A DNA stretch of 64,000 bases from Mycolicibacterium goodii (GCF_001187505.1 NZ_CP012150.1:4526001-4590000); one strand, 5' to 3'. Shown: positions 16,660-26,140, numbered from the stretch's first letter. The notes: generated from the sequence alone by a model not told the origin. Numbers and translations are program-made.

Positions 16660-17571
16660 GTGCGCCATGACTGCGGGATGCCGGGCCAGCGGTGGTCGCG
16701 GATGAACGATGGCCTGTTTGCACACGACACGCCCGAACTGGGTTTGACCGGGCGGCCTCCCCGCGAGATACCCGAACCGCAGCCGCGGGAGACGCACGGC
16801 CCGGCCAAGGTCATCGCGATGTGCAACCAGAAGGGCGGCGTCGGCAAGACCACCTCCACCATCAACCTGGGGGCGAGCCTGGCCGAATGCGGCCGTCGGG
16901 TGCTGCTGGTGGATCTGGATCCGCAAGGCGCGCTGTCGGCGGGGTTGGGCGTTCCGCATTACGAACTCGACAACACCGTGCACAACCTGCTGGTCGAGCC
17001 GCGCGTCTCGATCGACGACGTGCTGATCAAGACCAGGGTCAGCGGTATGGACCTGGTGCCGAGCAACATCGACCTGTCGGCCGCCGAGATCCAGCTGGTC
17101 AACGAGGTGGGCCGCGAGCAGTCGCTGGCCCGTGCGCTGTATCCGGTGCTGGACCGCTACGACTACGTGCTGATCGACTGCCAGCCGTCGCTCGGTCTGC
17201 TCACCATCAACGGTCTGGCCTGCGCCGACGGCGTCATCATCCCCACCGAGTGCGAGTACTTCTCGCTGCGCGGCCTGGCGCTGCTCACCGACACCGTCGA
17301 CAAGGTGCATGACCGGCTGAACCCCAAGCTGTCGATCAGCGGCATCCTGGTCACCCGCTACGATCCGCGCACCGTCAACGCGCGCGAGGTCATGGCCCGT
17401 GTGGTGGAGCGGTTCGGCGATCTGGTGTTCGACACCGTCATCACCCGCACGGTCCGGTTCCCCGAGACCAGCGTGGCCGGTGAACCGATCACCACGTGGG
17501 CGCCGAAGTCCAGCGGTGCGTCCGCCTACCGGTCGCTCGCACGTGAAGTCATCCACCGGTTCGGCGTGTGA
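16660..17571 (+). CDS. ParA/Soj-family ATPase (Rv1708-like)
   Basis: 303 residues if started at GTG 16660; ATG 16702 is an alternative. It has the deviant Walker A KGGVGKTTSTINL near residues 58-70, Walker A' DLDPQG and Walker B DYVLIDCQPSLG. No ParB gene is adjacent, so it is the second ParA of mycobacteria rather than the origin-linked segregation ATPase. It overlaps scpA, suggesting work with condensin loading or chromosome arrangement. A TAGAAT -10 element at 16645-16650 lies 9 bases before GTG 16660, which would give a leaderless mRNA. Confidence 0.9.
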   Translation: MRHDCGMPGQRWSRMNDGLFAHDTPELGLTGRPPREIPEPQPRETHGPAKVIAMCNQKGGVGKTTSTINLGASLAECGRRVLLVDLDPQGALSAGLGVPHYELDNTVHNLLVEPRVSIDDVLIKTRVSGMDLVPSNIDLSAAEIQLVNEVGREQSLARALYPVLDRYDYVLIDCQPSLGLLTINGLACADGVIIPTECEYFSLRGLALLTDTVDKVHDRLNPKLSISGILVTRYDPRTVNAREVMARVVERFGDLVFDTVITRTVRFPETSVAGEPITTWAPKSSGASAYRSLAREVIHRFGV

Positions 17572-18431
17572 ACGACGACGTGCGTGAACCCGGACCGGAC
17601 CCCACCTCGGAAGCCAACCCCGAAGCCAACGGTGACGCCGCGGGCGGCCAGGGTTTCAAGGTTCGGCTCACCAACTTCGAGGGCCCGTTCGACCTGCTGC
17701 TGCAGCTGATCTTCGCGCACCGACTCGACGTCACCGAGGTCGCGCTGCACCAGGTGACCGACGATTTCATCGCCTACACCAAGGAGATCGGCCCGCAGTT
17801 GGGGCTCGACGAGACCACGGCGTTCCTCGTCATCGCGGCCACGCTGCTGGATCTGAAGGCCGCGCGGCTGCTGCCCTCGGGCGAGGTGCACGACGAGGAG
17901 GACCTCGCGCTGCTGGAGGTCCGCGACCTGTTGTTCGCGCGGCTGCTGCAGTACCGCGCGTTCAAGCATGTCGCGCAGATGTTCGCCGAACTCGAGGCCG
18001 CGGCGCTGCGCAGCTACCCGCGCGCGGTGTCGCTCGAAGAGCGCTACTCCGACCTGCTGCCCGAGGTGATGCTCGGCGTCGACGCTGAGAAGTTCGCCAC
18101 AATCGCCGCGACCGCGTTCACGCCGAGGCCGGTGCCGACGGTCGCCACTGATCACGTGCACGCCCCCAAGGTGTCGGTTCCCGAACAGGCGTATCGGATC
18201 CTTGCGCTGCTCGAACAGCGTGGGGTGGGCCACTGGGCGACGTTCTCCGAGCTGGTGGCCGAGTGCACCGACGGCCTGCAGATCGTCGGGCGGTTCCTGG
18301 CGCTGCTCGAATTGTTCCGCGCCAGGGCGGTAGCATTCGAGCAATCAGAACCGCTTGGTGTGCTCCAGGTTTCGTGGACAGGGGATCGGCCGACCAGCGA
18401 ACACCTGGCAGCCGCCGATGCGGAAGAATAG
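17568..18431 (+). CDS. scpA: Segregation and condensation protein ScpA
   Basis: 287 residues. This is the kleisin subunit that bridges SMC heads. After a ~30-residue Pro/Asp/Glu-rich disordered N terminus comes the conserved start FKVRLTNFEGPFDLLLQLI, then the helical kleisin core. A C-terminal winged-helix region covers residues ~200-265 (VSVPEQAYRILALLEQ). The GTG at 17568 overlaps the parA stop by 4 bases. scpB follows after 8 bases. Confidence 0.94.
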   Translation: MNDDVREPGPDPTSEANPEANGDAAGGQGFKVRLTNFEGPFDLLLQLIFAHRLDVTEVALHQVTDDFIAYTKEIGPQLGLDETTAFLVIAATLLDLKAARLLPSGEVHDEEDLALLEVRDLLFARLLQYRAFKHVAQMFAELEAAALRSYPRAVSLEERYSDLLPEVMLGVDAEKFATIAATAFTPRPVPTVATDHVHAPKVSVPEQAYRILALLEQRGVGHWATFSELVAECTDGLQIVGRFLALLELFRARAVAFEQSEPLGVLQVSWTGDRPTSEHLAAADAEE

Positions 18432-18439
18432 CGAGAAGC

Positions 18440-19291
18440 ATGACTGACGAGACCTCCGATCCCGGTGTCGAGCCCGGCGCCGCGATGGACGCTCAGCCGG
18501 TGCCCGACCACACGCCCGAAGCCGCCGATACCGCTTCCGAGGCGACCGGGACCGGTGCGCAAACACCCTCTGACCAGCGCGTGGACCTGGGTGCCGAACT
18601 CGAGGACGAACTGGGGGACGGACTCGGTGACGAACTCGGTGCCGACCCTGATGCCGAACTCGACGACGACGAACTCGGTGCGGTGCTCGAGGCGCTGCTG
18701 CTGGTCGTCGACACCCCGGTGACCATCGATGCTTTGGCCTCGGCCATCGAGCAGCCGGGCTACCGGATTGCGGCGAAGCTCGCCGCGATGGCGCAGGAAC
18801 TGGCCGAGCGCGACAGCGGTATCGATCTGCGAGAGGCCGGTGGCGGCTGGCGCATGTACACGCGGGCCAGGTACGCGCCGTACGTCGAGCGGTTGCTGCT
18901 CGACGGCGCCCGCACGAAACTGACCCGCGCCGCACTGGAGACGTTGGCCGTGGTCGCCTACCGGCAGCCCGTCACCCGGGCCCGGGTGAGTGCCGTCCGC
19001 GGCGTCAACGTCGACGCGGTCATGCGCACCCTGCTGGCCCGCGGGCTGATCACCGAGGCCGGTACCGATCCCGATTCGGGTGCGACCACTTTCGCGACGA
19101 CGGATCTGTTCCTGGAACGACTCGGCCTGACCTCGCTGGAGGATCTGCCCGATATCGCGCCGCTGCTGCCCGATGTCGACGTGATCGACGACTTGAGCGA
19201 AAACCTCGGTGACGAGCCGCGTTTCGCCAAACTCAACGGCAACACGCCCAATGGGGATCAGCCGGCGGCCTTCGACGTGGACAAGGATTGA
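18440..19291 (+). CDS. scpB: Segregation and condensation protein ScpB with acidic N-terminal extension
   Basis: 283 residues. The two winged-helix domains of ScpB cover residues ~75-235 (LGAVLEALLLVVDTPVTIDA to TTDLFLERLGLTSLEDLP). It pairs with ScpA and SMC. The first ~75 residues are a low-complexity acidic tract with repeats of the kind ELGDxLGDELG, absent from typical shorter ScpB proteins. ATG 18440 has AGCGAGAAG just upstream. Some of the extension could be untranslated if a later start is used, but no better start is visible. Confidence 0.92.
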   Translation: MTDETSDPGVEPGAAMDAQPVPDHTPEAADTASEATGTGAQTPSDQRVDLGAELEDELGDGLGDELGADPDAELDDDELGAVLEALLLVVDTPVTIDALASAIEQPGYRIAAKLAAMAQELAERDSGIDLREAGGGWRMYTRARYAPYVERLLLDGARTKLTRAALETLAVVAYRQPVTRARVSAVRGVNVDAVMRTLLARGLITEAGTDPDSGATTFATTDLFLERLGLTSLEDLPDIAPLLPDVDVIDDLSENLGDEPRFAKLNGNTPNGDQPAAFDVDKD

Positions 19292-19292
19292 G

Positions 19293-20036
19293 ATGGCCGA
19301 AGAACAAGGTGTGCGACTGCAGAAAGTGTTGTCGCAGGCAGGAATTGCGTCACGGCGGGTAGCCGAGCGGATGATCGTCGACGGCCGCGTCGAGGTCGAC
19401 GGGCAGATCGTGACCGAACTGGGCACCCGGGTCGATCCCGCGGTGGCCGACATCCGGGTCGACGGGTCGCGCATCATCCTCGACGACACCATGGTGTACC
19501 TGGCGATCAACAAGCCGCGCGGCATGCACTCGACGATGTCGGATGACCGCGGCAGGCCCTGCGTGGGCGACCTCGTCGAACACCGCGTGCGCGGCAACAA
19601 GAAGCTGTTCCACGTCGGGCGTCTCGACGCCGACACCGAGGGCCTGCTGCTGCTGACCAACGACGGCGAACTGGCACACCGGCTGATGCACCCGTCGTTC
19701 GAGGTGCCCAAGACCTATGTCGCGACGGTGGTCGGCGCGGTACCGCGCGGATTGGGCAAGAAACTCAAGGCCGGCGTCGAATTGGACGACGGCCCAGCGC
19801 ATGTCGACGATTTCGCGGTGGTCGACACGGTGCCGGGCAAGACGATGGTGAAGGTCACGCTGCACGAGGGGCGCAACCGCATCGTGCGGCGCCTGCTGGC
19901 CGCGGTGGACTTCCCGGTGCAGGAGTTGGTGCGGACCGAGATCGGCTCGGTGTCGCTGGGGGATCAGCGGCCGGGCAGCATCCGGGCGCTCACCCGTAAG
20001 GAAGTCGGCGAGCTGTATCAGGCGGTGGGTTTGTGA
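19293..20036 (+). CDS. Ribosomal large-subunit pseudouridine synthase, RsuA/RluB family (Rv1711-like)
   Basis: 247 residues. An S4 domain ([20 protein letters not shown], residues 7-26) is followed by the RsuA-type synthase domain with the catalytic Asp in [17 protein letters not shown]. The family isomerises a uridine in helix 80-90 of 23S rRNA (RluB) or in 16S rRNA (RsuA); RluB is more likely by gene order. The ATG lies 1 base after the scpB stop, and the end overlaps cmk. Confidence 0.92.
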   Translation: MAEEQGVRLQKVLSQAGIASRRVAERMIVDGRVEVDGQIVTELGTRVDPAVADIRVDGSRIILDDTMVYLAINKPRGMHSTMSDDRGRPCVGDLVEHRVRGNKKLFHVGRLDADTEGLLLLTNDGELAHRLMHPSFEVPKTYVATVVGAVPRGLGKKLKAGVELDDGPAHVDDFAVVDTVPGKTMVKVTLHEGRNRIVRRLLAAVDFPVQELVRTEIGSVSLGDQRPGSIRALTRKEVGELYQAVGL

Positions 20037-20719
20037 GCGGAAGTTTGGTTGTTGCGGTGGACGGCCCGGCCGGCACCGGCAAGTCGTCGGTGTCGCGGGG
20101 TCTGGCCCGCGCACTCGGCGCCCGGTATCTCGACACCGGCGCGATGTACCGCATCGTGACACTGGCCGTGTTGCGGGCGGGTGCTGATCTCACCGACCCG
20201 GCGGCGATCGAGAACGCGGCAGCCGACGTCGAGCTCCGCGTCGGCTCCGACCCCGAGGTGGATGCGGCTTACCTTGCCGGCGAAGATGTTTCGTCCGAGA
20301 TTCGTGGCGACGAGGTGACCGGTGCCGTCTCGGCGGTGTCCGCGGTGCCCGCGGTGCGGTCCCGGCTCGTCGACATCCAGCGCAGGCTCGCCACCGAAGG
20401 CGGGCGGGTGGTGGTCGAGGGCCGCGACATCGGCACCGTCGTGCTGCCCGACGCCGACGTCAAGATCTTCCTCACCGCCTCGGCGGAGGAACGCGCGCGG
20501 CGGCGCAACGCGCAGAACGTCGCGAGCGGTCTGCCCGACGACTACGCGGGGGTGCTGGCCGATGTGCAGCGTCGCGACCACCTCGATTCCACCCGTCCGG
20601 TGTCGCCGCTGCGCGCCGCCGACGACGCGCTTGTGGTCGACACCAGCGACATGGACCAGGCCCAGGTGATCGCTCACCTGCTGGATCTGGTCACCGCGCA
20701 GGCCGGAGCCCGCCGATGA
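20033..20719 (+). CDS. cmk: Cytidylate kinase
   Basis: 228 residues. It phosphorylates CMP and dCMP. The P-loop is [16 protein letters not shown] (residues 9-24), followed by the family motif [28 protein letters not shown] is the CMP-binding stretch. The GTG start overlaps the preceding stop (GTGA), and its stop overlaps the der start (ATGA). Confidence 0.96.
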   Translation: MSGSLVVAVDGPAGTGKSSVSRGLARALGARYLDTGAMYRIVTLAVLRAGADLTDPAAIENAAADVELRVGSDPEVDAAYLAGEDVSSEIRGDEVTGAVSAVSAVPAVRSRLVDIQRRLATEGGRVVVEGRDIGTVVLPDADVKIFLTASAEERARRRNAQNVASGLPDDYAGVLADVQRRDHLDSTRPVSPLRAADDALVVDTSDMDQAQVIAHLLDLVTAQAGARR

Positions 20720-22131
20720 GCACCGATTCCGACGGCACCTGGTCCGACGAGAGCGAGTGGGACCTCGGCGGCGAGTTCGCCGACGCGGTGCACGAGGCCG
20801 AGGAGGCCGCCGCGCCGCCACCCGTGCTCGCGATCGTGGGGCGCCCCAACGTCGGCAAGTCCACCCTGGTGAACCGCATCCTCGGGCGGCGCGAAGCGGT
20901 GGTGCAGGACGTCCCCGGCGTCACGCGCGACCGCGTCTCCTATGACGCCAACTGGCTGGGACGGCGCTTCGTGGTGCAGGACACCGGCGGGTGGGAGCCC
21001 GACGCCAAGGGCCTGCAACAGTTGGTCGCCGATCAGGCGCTGGTCGCGATGCGCACCGCGGACGCCATCATCCTGGTTGTCGACGCGGTGGTCGGCGCGA
21101 CCGCCGCCGACGAGGCGGCAGCCAAGCTGTTGCGCCGCTCGGGTAAGCCGGTGTTCCTGGCCGCCAACAAGGTTGACACCGAGCGCGGCGAAGCCGACGC
21201 CGCGGCCCTGTGGTCGCTCGGCGTCGGCGAGCCGCACCCGATCAGCGCCATGCACGGCCGCGGGGTGGCCGATCTGCTCGACACCGTGATGGAGAAACTG
21301 CCCACGGTCTCGGAGGTGAGCACGGGCGGCAGCGGCGGTCCCCGTCGCGTCGCGCTGGTGGGAAAACCCAACGTGGGCAAGAGTTCTCTGCTCAACCGGC
21401 TCGCCGGTGACGACCGCTCGGTGGTGCACGATATGGCGGGCACCACGGTGGACCCGGTCGATTCGCTGATCGAACTCGGCGGCAGGACCTGGCGGTTCGT
21501 CGACACCGCGGGTCTGCGTCGCAAGGTCGGGCAGGCCAGCGGCCACGAGTTCTACGCGTCGGTGCGCACCCACGGCGCGATCGACGCCGCCGAAGTGGTG
21601 ATCGTGCTGATCGACGCGTCGCAACCGCTCACCGAGCAGGACCAGCGCGTGCTGTCGATGGTGATCGAGGCCGGCCGCGCGCTGGTGCTCGCGTTCAACA
21701 AGTGGGATCTGGTCGACGAGGACCGCCGCTATCTGTTGGGCCGCGAGATCGAACGCGAACTGGCGCAGGTGCAGTGGGCGCCGCGGATCAACATCTCGGC
21801 GCTCACCGGGCGCGCGGTGCAGAAGTTGGTTCCTGCGCTGGAGACGTCGCTGGCGTCATGGGACACCCGGATCTCGACGGGGCGTCTCAACACCTTCCTC
21901 AAGGAGGTCGTCGCCGCGACCCCGCCGCCGGTGCGCGGTGGCAAACAACCGCGGATCCTGTTCGCGACGCAGGCAGCCACCCGACCGCCGACGTTCGTCC
22001 TGTTCACCAGTGGCTTCCTGGAGGCGGGCTACCGGCGCTTCCTGGAGCGCAAGCTGCGCGAGACGTTCGGGTTCGAGGGCAGCCCCATCCGGATCAACGT
22101 TCGAGTTCGTGAAAAGCGAGCGAAGCGCTGA
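20716..22131 (+). CDS. der: Ribosome-assembly GTPase Der (EngA)
   Basis: 471 residues with two tandem GTPase domains: G1 GRPNVGKST near residue 40 and the second G1 GKPNVGKSS near residue 217. The NKVD and NKWD G4 motifs follow in each. A C-terminal KH-like domain ends the protein. Der acts late in 50S subunit assembly. A ~35-residue acidic N-terminal extension precedes the first G domain. This is the last gene of the + strand housekeeping run; 69 bases separate it from the permease. Confidence 0.96.
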   Translation: MSTDSDGTWSDESEWDLGGEFADAVHEAEEAAAPPPVLAIVGRPNVGKSTLVNRILGRREAVVQDVPGVTRDRVSYDANWLGRRFVVQDTGGWEPDAKGLQQLVADQALVAMRTADAIILVVDAVVGATAADEAAAKLLRRSGKPVFLAANKVDTERGEADAAALWSLGVGEPHPISAMHGRGVADLLDTVMEKLPTVSEVSTGGSGGPRRVALVGKPNVGKSSLLNRLAGDDRSVVHDMAGTTVDPVDSLIELGGRTWRFVDTAGLRRKVGQASGHEFYASVRTHGAIDAAEVVIVLIDASQPLTEQDQRVLSMVIEAGRALVLAFNKWDLVDEDRRYLLGREIERELAQVQWAPRINISALTGRAVQKLVPALETSLASWDTRISTGRLNTFLKEVVAATPPPVRGGKQPRILFATQAATRPPTFVLFTSGFLEAGYRRFLERKLRETFGFEGSPIRINVRVREKRAKR

Positions 22132-22200
22132 CGGTTGTGGTTCGATGCCGGCCGGTAGGCGCGGGTAATCGCCTCTGGCCGGGCCGATAGGGTGACGCGG

Positions 22201-22983
22201 GTGTCCGTCACCCACATGATCCTCATCGCGTTGGCCGGCGTGGGCGCCGGGGCGATCAACGCGGTTGTCGGTTCCGGCACGTTGATCACCTTCCCCACGC
22301 TCGTGGCGCTCGGCTATCCGCCGGTCACCTCGACGATGTCCAACGCTGTCGGTCTGGTCGCCGGCGGGGTCTCGGGCACCTGGGGTTACCGCCGCGAACT
22401 TCGCGGCCAGTGGAAACGGCTACGGTGGCAGATCCCGGCCTCGCTGATCGGCGCGATCATCGGCGCCTGGCTGCTGCTGCACCTGCCCGAGAAGGTGTTC
22501 GTCACCGTCGTGCCGGTGCTGTTGATCCTCGCGCTGGTCCTGGTGCTCGTCGGGCCGCGGATCCAGGCCTGGGCGCGTAAGAAAGCCGAGGCGTCGGGCA
22601 ACGGCGCCGACCATGTCAGCAGACGCCGGATGATCGCCGTGGTCCTCGGTACGTGGGCGGTCGGCATCTACGGCGGCTACTTCACCGCCGCGCAGGGCAT
22701 CCTGCTGGTCGCGGTGATGGGTGCGCTGCTGCCCGAGTCGATCCAGCGCATGAACGCCGCCAAGAACCTGCTGTCGCTGTTGGTCAACGTCGTCGCGGCG
22801 CTCGCGTACACGATCGTCGCGTTCGACCGGATCAGCTGGGTGGCCGCGGGGTTGATCGCCGTCGGGTCGCTGCTGGGCGGGTTCCTCGGTGCGCACTTCG
22901 GGCGCCGGCTCTCACCGACTGCCCTGCGCGGCGTGATCGTCGTCGTCGGCCTCATCGGGCTGTACCGGTTGCTGGCGGTTTGA
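22201..22983 (+). CDS. TauE/SafE (TSUP) family membrane permease
   Basis: About 260 residues with roughly eight membrane helices. It opens with the family pattern GVGAGAINAVVGSGTLITFPTLVALGYPP. The family carries sulfite, sulfoacetate or other small anions across the cytoplasmic membrane; the substrate cannot be read from sequence. GTG 22201 was chosen because AGGG lies 8 bases before it; GTG 22192 and ATG 22216 are alternatives. A second TSUP gene follows after 246 bases. Confidence 0.88.
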   Translation: MSVTHMILIALAGVGAGAINAVVGSGTLITFPTLVALGYPPVTSTMSNAVGLVAGGVSGTWGYRRELRGQWKRLRWQIPASLIGAIIGAWLLLHLPEKVFVTVVPVLLILALVLVLVGPRIQAWARKKAEASGNGADHVSRRRMIAVVLGTWAVGIYGGYFTAAQGILLVAVMGALLPESIQRMNAAKNLLSLLVNVVAALAYTIVAFDRISWVAAGLIAVGSLLGGFLGAHFGRRLSPTALRGVIVVVGLIGLYRLLAV

Positions 22984-23059
22984 CGACGCATTAGGGGCGT
23001 GTCCGGGCCTGCTTGTAGACTTCGGGACACTGCCGCGACGAGCACAGAAAGGGGAACCG

Positions 23060-23170
23060 GTGGCCGAGCGCGTTTACCGCACCGCACCGTCGGACCTCGC
23101 TGCGCTCGAACCGTTCTGGCCCTCGCGGCGGCTGATGGCTTTCGACGAATGGTGTTGCGCGCGCATCTGA
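23060..23170 (+). CDS. Possible 36-residue leader peptide ending in Trp-Cys-Cys
   Basis: A short ORF starting at GTG 23060 with AAAGGGG 5 bases upstream. It encodes 36 residues, and the last six are W-C-C-A-R-I. It lies between the two TSUP genes and ends 60 bases before the second. Mycobacteria are known to use short ORFs with cysteine runs as cysteine-sensing attenuators ahead of sulfur genes; this has only two cysteines, so that reading is speculative. The peptide itself has no recognised domain. Confidence 0.35.
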   Translation: MAERVYRTAPSDLAALEPFWPSRRLMAFDEWCCARI

Positions 23171-23186
23171 CCGCGCCCATCCGTGA

Positions 23187-23206
23187 GGTCACCGTGTGCG
23201 GTGATC
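23187..23206 (+). promoter_or_regulatory. Hairpin between the short ORF and the second TSUP gene
   Basis: An 8-bp stem (arm GGTCACCG, one G-U pair) with loop TGTG, located 16 bases after the short ORF stop and 24 bases before the next start. It has no T-run. It could modulate translation of the downstream permease or be a chance structure. Confidence 0.3.
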
Positions 23207-23229
23207 CCTAGTCGAAAGCAGTCGAACCC

Positions 23230-24162
23230 ATGCGTTCGCTTCTGATCTTCGCCCTTGTCGGCCTCGGCGCCCAGCTCGTCGACGGGGCGCTCGGCATGGC
23301 CTTCGGCGTGACCGCCTCGACCCTGCTGGTGCTCAGCGGTGTCGCCGCCGCCCAGGCCAGTGCCGCCGTACACCTCGCCGAGGTGGGCACCACGCTGGCG
23401 TCGGGACTTTCGCACTGGCGGTTCAAGAACATCGACTGGCGCATCGTGCTGAAACTGGGCGTGCCGGGTGCCGTGGGCGCCTTCGCCGGCGCCACGGTGC
23501 TCTCGTCGCTGTCCACCGAGGACGCGGCCCCGCTGATGGCCACGATCCTGCTGGTGATCGGTGTGTACGTACTGCTGCGGTTCTCCCTGCGCACCCCGCC
23601 GGTGTTCCGGTCCGGCGCGACACCGCACACCGCGAAGTTCCTCACCCCGCTCGGCCTGTTCGGCGGGTTCATCGACGCCTCCGGTGGCGGCGGCTGGGGC
23701 CCGGTGACCACCAGCACGCTGCTGTCGCGCGGCAAGACCGCACCGCGCACCGTGATCGGATCGGTGAGCGCCTCGGAGTTCCTGGTCGCCGTCTCGGCGT
23801 CGATCGGCTTCCTGGTCGGCCTGCGCGAGGAATTCCTGCACAACATCCCGATCGTGCTGGGTCTGGCGGCCGGCGGCGTCGTCGCCGCACCGCTTGCCGC
23901 GTGGCTGGTGTCCAAGGTCAGCCCGGCCCTGCTGGGCACCGGCGTGGGCGGTGTGATCGTGCTGACCAACGCCCAGAAGCTGGTGAAGTACTTCGGCATC
24001 CAGGGCGCGGCGTCGACGGCGATCTACGCCGTGATCGCGGTCGCCTGGGCCGCCCTGGTGGTCGTCGCCTGGCGGACCTCCCGGGCGCCCGAGTACGTGG
24101 ACGCGGACGCCGACATGCCTGTCGAAGAGGGCGCCGAGGACTCGGGGGTTTCGACGCGGTGA
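23230..24162 (+). CDS. TauE/SafE (TSUP) family membrane permease
   Basis: 310 residues with about eight membrane helices. The first half begins LVGLGAQLVDGALGMAFGVTAST. The second-half signature is LGLFGGFIDASGGGGWGPVTTSTLLSRG, the repeated glycine-rich motif of this family. The last ~25 residues are acidic and cytoplasmic or variable. Like its upstream neighbour it should move a small sulfur or organic anion; the two proteins differ clearly and are not a recent duplication. ATG start with only a weak ribosome-binding site. Confidence 0.9.
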   Translation: MRSLLIFALVGLGAQLVDGALGMAFGVTASTLLVLSGVAAAQASAAVHLAEVGTTLASGLSHWRFKNIDWRIVLKLGVPGAVGAFAGATVLSSLSTEDAAPLMATILLVIGVYVLLRFSLRTPPVFRSGATPHTAKFLTPLGLFGGFIDASGGGGWGPVTTSTLLSRGKTAPRTVIGSVSASEFLVAVSASIGFLVGLREEFLHNIPIVLGLAAGGVVAAPLAAWLVSKVSPALLGTGVGGVIVLTNAQKLVKYFGIQGAASTAIYAVIAVAWAALVVVAWRTSRAPEYVDADADMPVEEGAEDSGVSTR

Positions 24163-24242
24163 CACGGCGGGGGACCGATTGGGGAGTATCGGGCACTCTG
24201 CGGTAAGCTTTCGACTCGCTGCCGGTGATCACCGGAGGCAAA

Positions 24243-24319
<77 letters not shown>

Positions 24320-24323
24320 GAAA

Positions 24324-24366
24324 CGACGAAGGCCAGGACCGGCGGAAGCCGGCCTGGCCTTCGTCG
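24324..24366 (+). terminator. Hairpin terminator after tRNA-Pro
   Basis: A 19-bp stem with one bulged A and a GGAA loop, starting 4 bases after the encoded CCA (left arm from 24324, right arm to 24366). It has no T-run, which is common for mycobacterial terminators. It separates the tRNA from the DUF3297 gene. Confidence 0.8.
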
Positions 24367-24495
24367 CCTGTGAGAGTGGACAGGATGCAGGGCGCCGGCG
24401 CGGACCGCCAAGACCTACACGGAACCCACGAGTGCAGGGTCGCGTAGGTTTGAGCCTCAATCCAAGTACCGATGCACCACTCAACGAAGGCCGTC

Positions 24496-24753
24496 ATGTC
24501 CCAGGATCAGAACACCGACGTTCCACCGAACCACCTCTCCATCGATCCGCGTAGCGACTTCTACAGCGAAGAGGCACTCCTGCGCGGCGTGGGCATTCGC
24601 TTCAACGGCGTGGAGAAGACCAATGTGCACGAGTACGACGTGGCTGAGGGTTGGGTGCGTGTAGAGGTGCCTACCGCCAAGGATCGCCGCGGAAACCCGA
24701 TGGTCGTCAAGGTCAACGGCACGGTCGAACCCTATTTCCGCGACGCGGAATAG
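24496..24753 (+). CDS. DUF3297 family protein
   Basis: 85 residues matching the small DUF3297 family (PPNHLSIDPRSDFY, GVGIRFNGVEKTNVHEYD, KVNGTVEPYF). The function is unknown; the family is widespread in proteobacteria and actinobacteria. ATG 24496 was chosen because GAAGG lies 5 bases upstream and the product then begins as family members do; an earlier in-frame ATG lies at 24472. It stands alone between the tRNA and the dipeptidase. Confidence 0.85.
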   Translation: MSQDQNTDVPPNHLSIDPRSDFYSEEALLRGVGIRFNGVEKTNVHEYDVAEGWVRVEVPTAKDRRGNPMVVKVNGTVEPYFRDAE

Positions 24754-25054
24754 CGCGCCCCGGGTTACTGCGTCGGGACCTCACCTGCCGCGGTGGGCGC
24801 CGACCTGAGGTGACGGTGGCCCTGCGTGGGCAGGCACAATTCGCGTTCGCGATCAGCTCCGGACCTCAGCTGACCTGAAGGAGACACGAACGGTCCTCAG
24901 ATGCCGTTGAGCGGCGCCGGAGGCTGCTTGAACGGTCGAAGCTCCGATGTCGGTTGAAACGTTACAGCGGATCCGTAGAGTGACCTCGGTCACGGTCGAC
25001 GGGGGATGTGGCGGGGCGACCGAACTCCAGGGGAGGAGATGTGACGGAGCGACG
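24754..25054 (+). other. Intergenic region before the dipeptidase
   Basis: 301 bases with no credible gene. The second half holds a promoter-like element and a palindrome, described separately. The first part contains facing ACCTCA and TGAGGT sequences (around 24780-24812) that may end the preceding transcript. Confidence 0.5.
24954..24993 (+). promoter_or_regulatory. Promoter with overlapping palindromic operator before the dipeptidase gene
   Basis: TTGAAA (24954-24959), 16 bases, then TAGAGT (24976-24981) fits a SigA-type promoter. The palindrome GTGACC-TC-GGTCAC (24980-24993) overlaps the -10 end and the expected transcription start, the classic position for a repressor. The start codon is about 60 bases on. 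Confidence 0.5.
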
Positions 25055-26140
25055 ATGCTGATCGACGGTCACAACGATCTTGCGTGGGCGATGCGCCAGG
25101 AGTACGACGCCGACCTGGACGCTGTCGACCTGACCGCCATGGTGCCGAACCTGCACACCGACCTGAAGCGGCTGGAGGCCGGCGGCGTCACCGGGCAGTT
25201 CTGGTCGGTGTACGTGCCTCCGGAGCTCTTCTCCGGTCCCTCGGCTGTGGCCGCCACGCTGGAGCAGATCGACTGGGTACGTCGCCTCGTGGCTCGCTAC
25301 CCCGACCGGCTGATGCTGGCGACCACTGCGGACGAGGTTCAAGCGTCGGGCAACCGGATCGCCTCGCTGCTGGGCATGGAGGGTGGCCACTGCATCGACG
25401 GATCGTTGGCGGTCCTGCGGATGATGCGCGCGTTGGGCGTGCGCTACCTGACCTTGACCCACAACCAGAACGTGCCGTGGGCCGATTCGGCGACCGACGA
25501 CCCGGTGCTGCACGGATTGTCCGAGTTCGGTGAGGACGTGGTCCGGGAGATGAACCGGCTCGGAATGCTTGTCGATCTTTCGCACGTGTCCGCCGACGTC
25601 ATGCGGCACGCATTACGCGTCACCGCCGCGCCCGCGATTTTCAGCCATTCTTCCGCGCGGTCGATCTGTGACCACCCACGCAACGTGCCGGACGATGTCC
25701 TTGCGATGTTGGCAAAGAACGACGGCGTCTGCATGGTTACGTTTCTGCCCGCGTTTGTCTCACCTGCCGTCGCCCGGTGGCACGCGCAGGCAAAGGCCGA
25801 GGCCCGTCGACGCGGGGTTCACAAGGGCGAATCGGCTTACGACGCTTTGATGATGGAGCTGGCGGAGCAGTCGCCACCGCCGGTCGCGACGTTGGCTGAT
25901 GTCGTGGCGCATATCGAGTATGTACGCGCGGTTGCCGGCATAGACCATGTCGGCATCGGGGGTGACTACATGGGAGGCGAGGCCATGCCCGAGGGGCTCG
26001 AGGATGTTTCGGGGTATCCGCGGCTTTTCGACGCCCTCGCCGACCGCGGTTGGTCCAACGCAGATCTGGCAAAACTTGCCGGCGAGAACATCTTTCGCGT
26101 GCTCAGAGCGGCCGAGGATATCGCCGACCCGGCCGGCTAA
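25055..26140 (+). CDS. Membrane dipeptidase, peptidase family M19
   Basis: 361 residues, the normal length for renal-dipeptidase-like zinc enzymes. The metal ligands are H6 and D8 (DGHNDL), E109 (MEGGH), H177 (LSHVS), H198 (FSHSSAR), and D304 (GGDYMG) as the acid residue. These enzymes cleave dipeptides, including ones with D-residues at the C terminus, and some have other amidohydrolase substrates. No signal peptide is visible, so it is probably cytoplasmic. ATG 25055 follows CGGAGC by 5 bases; the frame is open 36 codons upstream, but that stretch is not protein-like. Confidence 0.92.
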   Translation: MLIDGHNDLAWAMRQEYDADLDAVDLTAMVPNLHTDLKRLEAGGVTGQFWSVYVPPELFSGPSAVAATLEQIDWVRRLVARYPDRLMLATTADEVQASGNRIASLLGMEGGHCIDGSLAVLRMMRALGVRYLTLTHNQNVPWADSATDDPVLHGLSEFGEDVVREMNRLGMLVDLSHVSADVMRHALRVTAAPAIFSHSSARSICDHPRNVPDDVLAMLAKNDGVCMVTFLPAFVSPAVARWHAQAKAEARRRGVHKGESAYDALMMELAEQSPPPVATLADVVAHIEYVRAVAGIDHVGIGGDYMGGEAMPEGLEDVSGYPRLFDALADRGWSNADLAKLAGENIFRVLRAAEDIADPAG

